Source: Amphritea balenae (GTDB lineage Bacteria; Pseudomonadota; Gammaproteobacteria; Pseudomonadales; Balneatricaceae). From it: a stretch of 64,000 nt of DNA. The translations under genes were made by a program, and so were the position numbers. Below are positions 1-8,951 of the stretch, one piece after another. Location: assembly GCF_003858655.1 (NCBI RefSeq), contig NZ_RQXV01000008.1, forward strand, positions 1 to 64,000, given 5' to 3'. A model generated the notes under the pieces. That model was not told the DNA's origin. It saw only the letters and a program-made list of their open reading frames with translations, and made no database searches. How positions within the stretch are numbered: the first letter of the stretch is position 1; each line of letters starts with the position of its first letter.

Positions 1-1500
1 CCATCAGCATCATCGATCGCGGAGATATCCACATTCAGGATCTGGTCCTCTTCAACCGGACCGATAATCAGCGGTAACCCGGTTGGATCATCATTGATAT
101 TGGCAACCGCGGCGGTTTCCAGACTGACCAGCTGTTCCGGGGTGCTATGACCGTCGGTATAACTCACCTGCACAGAGATACGCTGCCCCACATCGGCATC
201 ACCTAACTGATAGCTGGTCAGAATAGCCCCGCTGATTACGGATCCATTGCGCAGCCATTGATAGCTGAAACTACCCAGGCCATCAGCATCATCGATCGCG
301 GAGGTATCCACATTCAGCGTCTGGTCCTCTTCAGCCGGACCGATAATCAGCGGCAATCCGGTTGGATCATCATTGATATTGACCACCGCTGCGGTTTCCA
401 GACTGACCAGCTGTTCCGGGGTGCTATGACCGTCGGTATAACTCACCTGCACAGAGATACGCTGCCCCACATCGGCATCACCTAATTGATAGCTGGTCAG
501 AATAGCCCCGCTGATTACGGATCCATTGCGCAGCCATTGATAGCTGTAGCTACCCAAACCATCAGCATCATCGATCGCGGAGATATCCACATTCAGGATC
601 TGGTCCTCTTCAACCGGACCGATAATCAGCGGTAACCCGGTTGGATCATCATTGATATTGGCAACCGCGGCGGTTTCCAGACTGACCAGCTGTTCCGGGG
701 TGCTATGACCGTCGGTATAACTCACCTGCACAGAGATACGCTGCCCCACATCGGCATCACCTAACTGATAGCTGGTCAGAATAGCCCCGCTGATTACGGA
801 TCCATTGCGCAGCCATTGATAGCTGAAACTACCCAGGCCATCAGCATCATCGATCGCGGAGGTATCCACATTCAGCGTCTGGTCCTCTTCAGCCGGACCG
901 ATAATCAGCGGCAATCCGGTTGGATCATCATTGATATTGACCACCGCTGCGGTTTCCAGACTGACCAGCTGTTCCGGGGTGCTATGACCGTCGGTATAAC
1001 TCACCTGCACAGAGATACGCTGCCCCACATCGGCATCACCTAATTGATAGCTGGTCAGAATAGCCCCGCTGATTACGGATCCATTGCGTAACCACTGATA
1101 GCTGAAGCTACCCAGGCCATCGGCATCGTCGATCAGAGAGGTATCCACAATCAGGGTCTCATCCTCCTCTGCATCACCGATTATCTGGGGCAACCCGGTT
1201 GGATCATCATTGATATTGGTAACCGCGGCGGTTTCCAGACTGACCAGCTGTTCCGGGGTGCTATGGCCATCGGTATAACTCACCTGTACTGAGATGCGCT
1301 GGCCGACATCGGCATCACCTAACTGATAGCTGGCCTGCGTGGCACCGCTGATTACGGATCCGTTGCGCAGCCACTGATAGCTGAAACTTCCTACGCCATC
1401 TGCATCATCTATCGCGGAGGTATCCACATTCAGCGTCAGATCCTCTTCAACCGGACCGATAATAACGGGTAAGCCTGTTGGGTCATCATTGACAGGATTA
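1..1500 (-). repeat. 279-bp tandem Ig-like domain repeats with a 558-bp higher-order unit
   Basis: Coding repeats of 279 bp (93 residues) inside the giant protein gene. Bases 1-530 and 559-1088 read identical by eye, so the most recent duplication copied a two-repeat block of 558 bp. The copy at about 1117-1400 and the one closest to the N-terminus are more diverged. The motifs SYQWLRNG and VSYTDGHSTPEQ recur in each unit. Confidence 0.9.
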
Positions 1501-3146
1501 ACCATAATATCACTACTGAACGCAGCACTGCTGAATGCGGTCTCGCCACCAATTGCGGTATTGTGGATAAACTCAATCTGGACATCATCAATATTCAGAT
1601 TATCGTTTGGGTTACCGTTTACACCGTTAGCCACATAGAATCGTAACTGGAACTCATTATCAATATAGGCTGAAACATCTGTTGAGATAGTGCCGAGTCC
1701 AAAGTTTGACCCGGTTGAAAAGCTTTCAATAGCGGTAAAATTTGCACCGCCATCATCTGAGACCTGAAGCTCAATCAGGTGGGCGTTGGACATAGTATTA
1801 ATATAGGAAAAAGAGAGGGTTGCTGAAGTCGCTCCGGTGAGATCAGCCTGGCGATATATATAATCGCCGGTTGTTTTAGGCACTATTTCCAGCTGTCCCT
1901 GCTTAACCTTCAAATTACCGTTGTTCTCTCCTCCCGGTCCTGCACTGTCATTCTCAACCCAGGCACCACTCCATGAAACAGTACCATGGTCATTACTATA
2001 GGATGGAGGGTTAGAGAACTGGTCAAGAAAGGTATCCGTATCTGGGCTCAGGTCTGCCGTACCTCCTGCTGTACCACTGGTCTGGTCCCAGGCATGGAAA
2101 GTAATGCCATCGGCCACTGTACCATTCCAGTCAGAATCCGGTACAAAGCGGATATAGCTGCTACCATCAGCAGCCAGAAGCAGGGCTGAAGTCTGATCCA
2201 GATTGCCAAAACTCAGCCAGTTAGCGCCGCCATCCGTACTGTATTGCCAGTCACCATTGGTGTTATCCACACCGACGACGGCAATACCACTGGCCGGGCC
2301 ATCGGAGTCACTGAAATGCCCGCTAATCAGGTCACTTACCAGGGTACCGTCGTTCAGGACAGGGTCTTCATCAATACCATTCAGGTCATTACTTCCACTT
2401 AACACCGGGGCGACGTTCGCCAGCAACCCAGACCACTGAATACCATTGACAACAGCTACTTCTGTAGAGATTTCACCGATCTGGTACTCCAGATCCCAAT
2501 CCCCTCCCATCAACTGAGACCCCGTTAAATCATCGGAAGCTGCGACATCAACATCCAACAACCCGGCAAGCGTTGTGATTAGCTGCTGGCCGGCACCTCC
2601 CCCAGCAAGATTACAGCCATAGATCAAAAGATCAGCATCATCAGTAAAACCACCAGCCCAGGCCCGAAGATGCTCAGATTCAGCCTGTGCACGATCCAGA
2701 TCCAGCTGATCTGATCCAAGCAAAATACTGTCACCATCACTATGAGAGATAATATGAAGGGCAGAGAAACTCTGACCTGTCGCCAGGGTCTCGCCTATTT
2801 TCTGAATACCGTCGTCACCTGCTTCGAGCAAAACAACATGAAATTGACGGTCGCCATCACTGGCCAGGTTATCGATGATGAACTGAAAATCAGGTGTTCG
2901 ACTGTCAATAACTACTAACTCAGATCTATTACCCTGAAGCTCATCTGCAGTGTCAGATACCACAGCGTCCTGCTGCTGATACGTTCGATCAAGCAATGTC
3001 ACAGCCTCATCAGCAAGTTTTACCTCTGAACCAGAGCTCACCGGTTCATCAATAAAACCCACTAAGAGATCCGCAGAATACATTATCCGGCTCTCCAGAG
3101 TTTCGATCATCAGCTGTTTTTTTTGAGACCTTATTCTGCTCTTCAT
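1..3146 (-). CDS. Giant LEPR-XLL / DUF4347 repeat protein, C-terminus beyond window edge (partial)
   Basis: The frame is open from ATG 3146 (GAGGG seven bases upstream) to the left edge, more than 1040 residues. Residues 17-26, LESRIMYSAD, are a variant of the LEPR-XLL N-terminal motif of very long surface or secreted proteins. Residues about 75-240 match DUF4347, with HIISHSDGD (His135) and LIYGCN (Cys178). A VCBS/cadherin-like segment follows (DENP-type start, WQYSTDGG, RFVPD), then a beta-rich segment of about 150 residues, then Ig-like repeats of 93 residues (279 bp), each with SYQWLRNG, DVGQRISV and NINDDPTGLP; about five are visible. It is last in an operon with three HlyD-family genes, only 10 bp behind the nearest. 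Family knowledge suggests a surface adhesin or secreted giant protein. The function, full length and any C-terminal secretion signal cannot be seen. Confidence 0.85.
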   Translation of the reverse strand, partial: MKSRIRSQKKQLMIETLESRIMYSADLLVGFIDEPVSSGSEVKLADEAVTLLDRTYQQQDAVVSDTADELQGNRSELVVIDSRTPDFQFIIDNLASDGDRQFHVVLLEAGDDGIQKIGETLATGQSFSALHIISHSDGDSILLGSDQLDLDRAQAESEHLRAWAGGFTDDADLLIYGCNLAGGGAGQQLITTLAGLLDVDVAASDDLTGSQLMGGDWDLEYQIGEISTEVAVVNGIQWSGLLANVAPVLSGSNDLNGIDEDPVLNDGTLVSDLISGHFSDSDGPASGIAVVGVDNTNGDWQYSTDGGANWLSFGNLDQTSALLLAADGSSYIRFVPDSDWNGTVADGITFHAWDQTSGTAGGTADLSPDTDTFLDQFSNPPSYSNDHGTVSWSGAWVENDSAGPGGENNGNLKVKQGQLEIVPKTTGDYIYRQADLTGATSATLSFSYINTMSNAHLIELQVSDDGGANFTAIESFSTGSNFGLGTISTDVSAYIDNEFQLRFYVANGVNGNPNDNLNIDDVQIEFIHNTAIGGETAFSSAAFSSDIMVNPVNDDPTGLPVIIGPVEEDLTLNVDTSAIDDADGVGSFSYQWLRNGSVISGATQASYQLGDADVGQRISVQVSYTDGHSTPEQLVSLETAAVTNINDDPTGLPQIIGDAEEDETLIVDTSLIDDADGLGSFSYQWLRNGSVISGAILTSYQLGDADVGQRISVQVSYTDGHSTPEQLVSLETAAVVNINDDPTGLPLIIGPAEEDQTLNVDTSAIDDADGLGSFSYQWLRNGSVISGAILTSYQLGDADVGQRISVQVSYTDGHSTPEQLVSLETAAVANINDDPTGLPLIIGPVEEDQILNVDISAIDDADGLGSYSYQWLRNGSVISGAILTSYQLGDADVGQRISVQVSYTDGHSTPEQLVSLETAAVVNINDDPTGLPLIIGPAEEDQTLNVDTSAIDDADGLGSFSYQWLRNGSVISGAILTSYQLGDADVGQRISVQVSYTDGHSTPEQLVSLETAAVANINDDPTGLPLIIGPVEEDQILNVDISAIDDAD

Positions 3147-3156
3147 AATAAAACCC

Positions 3157-4065
3157 TCAATTCAACTGACCCACAGGGGTAACCCCAGCAGGTTCTTGAA
3201 GGTTATGCTGAACAGTTTGCTCAGCAGGCAGAAAATTCACCCGACATCGAATGCCTGCCGGAATCAGGTAACCGGGGTTTGGCAGACTCAAACGTACAGC
3301 AAAGGTTCCACTGGCAGCATCTGCCACCGGGTCAATCCGATCTACCTGTGCCAGATAAGTCTTAGCTGCAGTTACCACTGGTGTTATCTCTGCGGCCATC
3401 TCCGGATTTATACGCCCCAGAAAATCAACCGGTATTACCACCTCTATTTTCAAGGGATCAAGACGAGCAACTTTCATTACCGGCCCTTCATCAACATACT
3501 CACCCGTCGCTTTAAAACGCTCCATCACAACGCCATCAACCGGACTCCGGATGATACGTCTTTCAAGCACTGCGTCTGCCCGCTTTGATTCCAGGGTCGC
3601 CAATAATTTATTTTCCCGCTCTTGCCGCACCTGTAATCGGGCCATGCGGGTTTCTGTCTGGAGTTGATCCATCTCCTGCTTAGAGATAACCGCTTTCTTT
3701 AATAACCCCTGATTGCGCTGCTCGGTAAGTTCACCAAAAGCAACACTCTCCTTGCGTAACAAAATAGCTGTATTTAAACGGGCCCGGGTATTAGCCAACT
3801 CTGCAGCGGCACGCTCAACATCTGACTCGAGCTGCATCAGAATAGCGCCTGTTTTTACCTGATCACTGGGCTGCGCATAGATTTTTTCAACAATTCCAGG
3901 AACCGCACTACCTACATCGACTACCTCACTCGGTTCCATCACACAATCCATCTCAGGAAGAGTATTATTGTCGGTCACAACCCAATATTGATCTGTTTCA
4001 GCCGCGAAGCTGATGTGGGCTGTCAGCATTAAAGCCGACAGCGAAAACGTTACTTGTTTTTTCAT
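3157..4065 (-). CDS. Periplasmic adaptor (membrane fusion) protein, HlyD/RND type
   Basis: About 302 residues. The N-terminus has a Sec signal peptide (KK, then a hydrophobic stretch ending AHISFA-A). A biotinyl-lipoyl half follows (VGSAVPGIVEKIYAQPSDQVKTG), then a coiled-coil hairpin (about 85-165), the second lipoyl half (RIIRSPVDGVVMERF) and a beta-barrel domain with EVVIPVDFLG, the normal layout of tripartite efflux or type I secretion adaptors. I prefer ATG 4065, preceded by GGGTGG at five bases; a GTG at 4074 would add three residues. It lies between the M50/HlyD gene (about 90 bp upstream) and the giant repeat protein gene, so it probably serves export of that protein. No inner-membrane pump or TolC is in view. 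Confidence 0.85.
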   Translation of the reverse strand: MKKQVTFSLSALMLTAHISFAAETDQYWVVTDNNTLPEMDCVMEPSEVVDVGSAVPGIVEKIYAQPSDQVKTGAILMQLESDVERAAAELANTRARLNTAILLRKESVAFGELTEQRNQGLLKKAVISKQEMDQLQTETRMARLQVRQERENKLLATLESKRADAVLERRIIRSPVDGVVMERFKATGEYVDEGPVMKVARLDPLKIEVVIPVDFLGRINPEMAAEITPVVTAAKTYLAQVDRIDPVADAASGTFAVRLSLPNPGYLIPAGIRCRVNFLPAEQTVQHNLQEPAGVTPVGQLN

Positions 4066-4155
4066 TTTAACCACCCGTCACAAGCCCGGTATCAGACTTG
4101 CCATCTTGTTAGCATCCTGCCATTTAATCTCCTCTCAACATCATTGCTATAAAAG

Positions 4156-6291
4156 TCAAAGTCGACTCAAAATCAGCTGTCGTAGCTTCTGCATCCATTG
4201 CCAGGCCAGGGGCTCATCACCATGATTAAACCTCACATAAGCACGCTCACCAATTCCAGTTACGTTAAAATCTTCAGGCAGACGCAGATCAATCTGAAAG
4301 ATTTCATCCATCGCTACCAGTCCTTCACCATCAGCTACAACAGCTATCTCACCACCGCCTGAACGCCCCAACGCACGACTGGGAAGCTGAGTGCCGCCAC
4401 CCGGCAACTTTCTGATCACCTCCGCCGTTGCGGTTTGATCAAGCCGTTCCGCCAAACGAACCTGGGCCTCTGAATCAAAAATACGGATTAAGCCGATCTC
4501 TGATTGAGGAATAACTGCTCTGACGATCAGATTTTCCCGGCTTAACACATAACCAATTAGCTCGCCCTGCTGGAGATAGCGCCCTCTGATACGACCCGAA
4601 TCAGCTAATACAAAGGTTCCTGCAACCTGACTACGTATTAATAACGATGCCTGTTGCTCACGCAGGTCGGTAAGCTCTGCTTCAACAACCTCTATTTCTT
4701 CAGCGGTTAACTGTGACTTCAAGTGTTGTTCAAACTGTTCTGCGGCCCGTCGTGTTTCCAGTTCATAGCGTCTGGCTTTCAGTTTGTTAATACGATTATC
4801 CAATCCAAACGCTTCTAATCTGATAAGCGGTTGCCCAGCTTCAACCTGAGAGCCGGGAGTGGTCAACATTGTGCTGACCACTCCCTTACTGGCAGCGTAT
4901 AACCTGGCCTGATCCGAAACCCACACCACACCTTCAGCTGAGCTGGTGTAAGTGATCGGATAAAATAGAACCAGTGCTGCCAACCCGCCCCCCAGCAGAA
5001 AAAGACTAGATAAAGCCCTGCAACGCCCCCCCTTCAATGCCTGCCCTATCAATAGATACTGTGTCCCCCTCAACAACGGTAAGAGAACCTGGGTAAGCAC
5101 TGCCCAAACAGCCAGTATCAACCCTACAATCATGTACTCATCTATTAAGAACAGAACAATAATTACGAGTATTAACAACCTATATACAAAGGCTGTGCAG
5201 CCATATAGCAAAAACCAGAATTCCTCACCTGCTGCAGTTACCGGCGATTGCGCCTGTTTCAGGCCGAACAGATAACGTTGTAATAAATAGAGGTTATAGC
5301 GGCCCGAGCGGCTGGATAGATTCGGTATCTCAATCAGATCCTGAAGAATGTAATACCCATCAAACCGTAGCAGGGGATTGGCATTAAATAGAAAGGTTGA
5401 AACAGTACCTATCAAAAAGGCATTGAGAGCCAGATTCTGGATAATTCCGGGCTCCACCAGCAACCAGATAAATAGTGCGATAGCGGCAAAAAACATCTCT
5501 GCCATAATACCTGCAGCGCCAACCAGCATCCGCTTGTATCTATTTCTAAAGCCCCAGGCTGCAGAAGTGTCAACATAGGGAACTGGCATCAATACCAACA
5601 AGGAGATGCCCATTTCATGCACTTCACCTCCCCAATGTTTAACTACCAACGCATGAGAAAATTCATGCACCAGTTTCATAACAACAAACACCGGCAACAT
5701 TAAAAACAGATTCTGAAATGCGAATATATCGCCTTGAATAGCCAGCGTCAGATCCTCCCCGAAACTTACTACCATCAGAGTTGCAGCAACTATCACTATT
5801 CCCCAAAGAAAAATTCCAAGTCGAGACATCAACGGGCTCAACCAGCGATGTAACGATTCCAGTAACTGGCCGGGGTCCAACAGGGGGATACGGATTGCCA
5901 GAGGGTTTAGTAATCCTTTAAAGCGGGATAAATTCTGACGATAACGGAGTCTGTTAAAGTATTCCTGAGAACTTTCAGGCAGTTCAACTTTTACAATCGT
6001 CTGTGCGATTAGCTGGATCAACAGATAAAATACTTCATCCTGTTCAAGGCTATTATGCTCAACAGCATTCGCTCCTACCCATGCCTGCTCAACCGACACT
6101 GAACCATCTAAACGGCCAACAAAACCATAAGCCCTGGCGCTGATACGAAGATGCTGACCAGAACAGCTGTCTCTTAAAATATACCAGCGCTGATGACGAT
6201 AACTTTGCGGATAGATCTGTATATGCGTGTGTAACTTTGGTTGCAGATCCGCAATCATATTCCAGCTGGGAAGTTCCGATGACATAGACAT
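4156..6291 (-). CDS. M50 intramembrane metalloprotease fused to HlyD-type adaptor domain
   Basis: About 711 residues from ATG 6291, preceded by GGGGTGG; ATG 6318 would overlap the upstream gene and has no such site. The cytoplasmic N-terminal 120 residues look like a PqqD-type or winged-helix module. A multi-spanning core follows with the M50 zinc motif HEFSH (about residues 209-213) and a second ligand region NPLLRFDGYY (Asp about 320). After the last membrane segment (about 460-475) comes a periplasmic HlyD part: lipoyl half VVSTMLTTPGSQVEAG, a short coiled coil, QVAGTFVLADSGR and a beta-barrel. M50 enzymes cleave membrane-embedded substrates. The upstream stop is 2 bp away, so translation is probably coupled. 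The substrate is unknown; the giant repeat protein or a secretion partner is a natural guess. Confidence 0.85.
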   Translation of the reverse strand: MSMSSELPSWNMIADLQPKLHTHIQIYPQSYRHQRWYILRDSCSGQHLRISARAYGFVGRLDGSVSVEQAWVGANAVEHNSLEQDEVFYLLIQLIAQTIVKVELPESSQEYFNRLRYRQNLSRFKGLLNPLAIRIPLLDPGQLLESLHRWLSPLMSRLGIFLWGIVIVAATLMVVSFGEDLTLAIQGDIFAFQNLFLMLPVFVVMKLVHEFSHALVVKHWGGEVHEMGISLLVLMPVPYVDTSAAWGFRNRYKRMLVGAAGIMAEMFFAAIALFIWLLVEPGIIQNLALNAFLIGTVSTFLFNANPLLRFDGYYILQDLIEIPNLSSRSGRYNLYLLQRYLFGLKQAQSPVTAAGEEFWFLLYGCTAFVYRLLILVIIVLFLIDEYMIVGLILAVWAVLTQVLLPLLRGTQYLLIGQALKGGRCRALSSLFLLGGGLAALVLFYPITYTSSAEGVVWVSDQARLYAASKGVVSTMLTTPGSQVEAGQPLIRLEAFGLDNRINKLKARRYELETRRAAEQFEQHLKSQLTAEEIEVVEAELTDLREQQASLLIRSQVAGTFVLADSGRIRGRYLQQGELIGYVLSRENLIVRAVIPQSEIGLIRIFDSEAQVRLAERLDQTATAEVIRKLPGGGTQLPSRALGRSGGGEIAVVADGEGLVAMDEIFQIDLRLPEDFNVTGIGERAYVRFNHGDEPLAWQWMQKLRQLILSRL

Positions 6292-6293
6292 CT

Positions 6294-8210
6294 TTACCAC
6301 CCCATGGACCAGAGCCATAACCCGACTCTATCAGTGAGTTTATGGGTAGCAATCCAAAACAAGCTGCGTTCGCCAACCTCAATTTTGGCGACCCCGTTCA
6401 TACCGGGACGAAGTAACTTCGTAGGACGCTCCAGAAAAGCCTCAACCCGAAAGTAGTTACTCATCTCGTGACTAACAGCAACAGGAATCAATTCTGCAAC
6501 TGAAATATCAAACTGAGATTGCGGTAATGCGGTAAAGACCAGTTGACCTGATCTTCCAGGATGAAGTTCTGCAACATCATGTTCGTCCACTTCAACGACG
6601 ACTCTGTAGCGCTGCAGAGGGGCAACTTCAAACATGAGCTGCCCACTTTCCACAGGAGCCCCAAGCTCCTGGCTTAGATCACCACTGACCAATATCCCAT
6701 CAAATGGTGCACGTAGCTGAGTTCGGCCGATCGCTTCATCGGCAATTTTCAGCTCGCTATCAACCTGCGCTAGTTGAGCTTTTAATACACTGAGAGCGGT
6801 GCGCTCATGCCGTCCTAAAGCGTTCTGATATTCCTTTTCAATCTTATTTCTCTCACTCAGCCACTTACGACGCTCCAGCTGTAATTCCCGATCATCCAGG
6901 CTGGCGATCAATTGCCCCTTTTTAACCAGATCCCCGGCACGGAGATCAGCTGTCTCAATAAATCCATCAAAGGGTGCTACCAGTACCTGCCGTACCTCCC
7001 CTTCGATCGTCGCCGGCGCCGTAATACGATAATTACCTTGTATCTGAGTAAGACCAAAAAGAGTTACAAACAATAGCAATGCAGTCAGCTTTGCCCCCAG
7101 CTTTCGTCCACCTAGCAGACTACTGACAAATTCTCGAAATAACCGACCAGTGTTCTGCCAAAATGATCGCTCTTCCGACAGTTTAAGCTCTAGAACCTGG
7201 GCGATAAGCGCTAGTCGGGACTCAATCTGTAACCGCTCAGCTTTGTTGAAACCCTTTCCTAAAGATCGCTCAAGAGTGATCACTCCTAGTAATCGCCCCT
7301 TTACTTGAAGAGGAATGCTGTAAATTACTGCTCGTTTTTGCTCAACCGCGAGCTCCTGATGAGCCCTGTTAATTAAACCCGTAACATCATCAGCTTGAGG
7401 AAAAAGCACAGGCGAAAGCTGATCTGCCGCTTCTGCCATCGCATTTTCCAGACATCTAATCGCTTTACTTCTACGATCAAATTCAGCCGATTGTGATAAT
7501 GCTTTAAGTTCGATACTCATACCGTGATGCAGGCCGATTGCAACCCGTTCACAGCGAAACTCTGTTTCTAATAAATCGACACAAAGTTGTAACAACGTAT
7601 TACTCTGTTCCTGATCCATCAGCCGTCGCAATAGAACAGTACCACTCTTGGTCCCCGCTCCCCCCTTATGCAAGAGAGTTTCCAACCACATCCCACCCCA
7701 TTGCAACAGCTGTATTACTGCATGTTGCTGGGGTTTAGAGCGAGTAGAAAGCATCACTACAACAACAGCAACTATTTGGTTATCTATAATCAACGGGGCA
7801 GCAACAAGATCACAGACTCTTTGTTGTTGAGGTCCATAATGTTGTCGAGAGGAACAGATAGAAGTTTTCTGTTTGAACGCTTCAGCCGCAATATTGGATA
7901 GCAGAGGATCATAAGCCTCAGACGCGGGCCATTTCGCCAGGGTTTCAACATGAGTGCTGTTATCTGGTCGAAACAAGCCCCCCCGGATAATCCCTGCCAC
8001 CATCTGACACTGCCAATCCAGCCATTGCAGCCCCATCTCCGATAGCAGATGGGTAACTGCATCAGACTCATATCCGGTCAAATGATCAGTTTGTTTTCTG
8101 TCCTTGATGTTATTATCTGCAGCCTTGCTCTTTTTTATCTTTGCTACTAATCCAGTCGGTTCACAACCCTGTTGATCCAGATGCAACCGAACTGATCCAT
8201 CGTTAGGCAT
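6294..8210 (-). CDS. GAF-domain sensor fused to HlyD-type adaptor
   Basis: 638 residues, first gene of the operon. The N-terminal about 370 residues are predicted cytoplasmic and contain GAF-like features (TEFRCERVAIGLHHG; IYSIPLQVKGRLLGVITLER). One membrane segment follows (ALLLFVTLFGLTQI, about 395-410), then a periplasmic HlyD adaptor: lipoyl half QVLVAPFDGFIETADLRAGD, coiled coil (about 465-510), second half TQLRAPFDGILVSGDLSQELG and a barrel. Ordinary adaptors have no cytoplasmic sensor, so the fusion could couple a small-molecule signal to export. ATG 8210 is the only good start near the 5' end, although its ribosome site is weak. Family members are annotated as HlyD-family adaptor subunits; the GAF ligand is unknown. 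Confidence 0.8.
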   Translation of the reverse strand: MPNDGSVRLHLDQQGCEPTGLVAKIKKSKAADNNIKDRKQTDHLTGYESDAVTHLLSEMGLQWLDWQCQMVAGIIRGGLFRPDNSTHVETLAKWPASEAYDPLLSNIAAEAFKQKTSICSSRQHYGPQQQRVCDLVAAPLIIDNQIVAVVVVMLSTRSKPQQHAVIQLLQWGGMWLETLLHKGGAGTKSGTVLLRRLMDQEQSNTLLQLCVDLLETEFRCERVAIGLHHGMSIELKALSQSAEFDRRSKAIRCLENAMAEAADQLSPVLFPQADDVTGLINRAHQELAVEQKRAVIYSIPLQVKGRLLGVITLERSLGKGFNKAERLQIESRLALIAQVLELKLSEERSFWQNTGRLFREFVSSLLGGRKLGAKLTALLLFVTLFGLTQIQGNYRITAPATIEGEVRQVLVAPFDGFIETADLRAGDLVKKGQLIASLDDRELQLERRKWLSERNKIEKEYQNALGRHERTALSVLKAQLAQVDSELKIADEAIGRTQLRAPFDGILVSGDLSQELGAPVESGQLMFEVAPLQRYRVVVEVDEHDVAELHPGRSGQLVFTALPQSQFDISVAELIPVAVSHEMSNYFRVEAFLERPTKLLRPGMNGVAKIEVGERSLFWIATHKLTDRVGLWLWSMGW

Positions 8211-8924
8211 GACAAAAAACCGCCTACTAAATCTGGTATCCGATAATTGCTTAAGAATAAATATCAGTTTTAGTTTTTATTGTATTGTTGGTCTTAACCA
8301 TCGTAATACTGAAAAGAAGACAGACCTAAAACCCCTTTACGTAAGCATCAGCCTAGATGTCATATTTAAGAGACACCAAACTCCTTATACCCAAAATGGG
8401 CACGTAAAATAAATAAAACAAATATTCCATATTGACAAAAGAATTTAGGTCTATACTGCTCTATTAAAAACACACTCTGTGACACATAGCCTTCCCTCTT
8501 AAATAACCCAGTCACGCGCAATTATCTGTTACATAGACATTTTTAAAGCCGTTTAACAGATAACTGCTTATTCAGAAGATTGAGTATGCCCTAGCCAATA
8601 GTACTAGCTGGATGTCATATAGCACTTTTGAACTGAACTTCTTACAAATTTAACAGCAATCCTAAATGTCTCTATTTAGAGACCAAAGTAAAATACCGAT
8701 TAACTCCCTTATAACCTCCTTTAATACTCTAAAGTTAATGAATTTAGCCTACATTACGACACTCCTATGACAACAAAGAATCAACACAGCTAATACAAAA
8801 GAGCCAATCCAAATTCAAGCTCATCTTTACTGACAGAACCCCTGCCATTCATGCTCTACACTATATAAACCTGGTATTAAATAACGCCTGACTCAAAACC
8901 TGTTATGTAATACTCGTCACATTA
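8211..8924. other. AT-rich intergenic region between divergent operons, with one perfect palindrome
   Basis: 714 bp with no convincing gene; the only plus-strand frame (8209-8412) looks like chance coding. The stretch is visibly richer in A and T than its neighbours. It must hold the promoters of the HlyD/M50 operon (leftward) and of the ABC operon (rightward). It contains the perfect palindrome GTCTCTATTTAGAGAC at 8668-8683 and a related half-site, TTTAAGAGACACC, near 8366-8378. Confidence 0.6.
8668..8683. promoter_or_regulatory. Perfect 16-bp palindrome, candidate operator
   Basis: GTCTCTA-TT-TAGAGAC is a perfect inverted repeat in the divergent intergenic region, and a GAGAC half-site lies about 300 bp to the left. 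The size and symmetry fit a dimeric repressor. No regulator gene is adjacent, so the assignment is speculative. Confidence 0.3.
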
Positions 8925-8951
8925 ATGACCTGCGCCTCACGAGGTATTTGT

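Noticed and set aside
258-1043. Two identical 75-residue plus-strand frames (258-485 and 816-1043)
   Set aside because: They are antisense shadows of the identical Ig-like repeat units on the minus strand.
1-1500. CRISPR array or intergenic satellite suggested by the strong periodicity
   Set aside because: The period is 279 bp, the frame is open throughout and translates to an Ig-like domain; there are no short repeats with unique spacers.
8209-8412. 67-residue plus-strand frame in the AT-rich gap
   Set aside because: No ribosome site, no family pattern, and it starts inside the divergent GAF/HlyD gene.
8432-8457. TTGACA and TATACT as a sigma-70 promoter
   Set aside because: The spacer is only 14 bases, too short for a confident call, and it lies almost 500 bp from the next gene.
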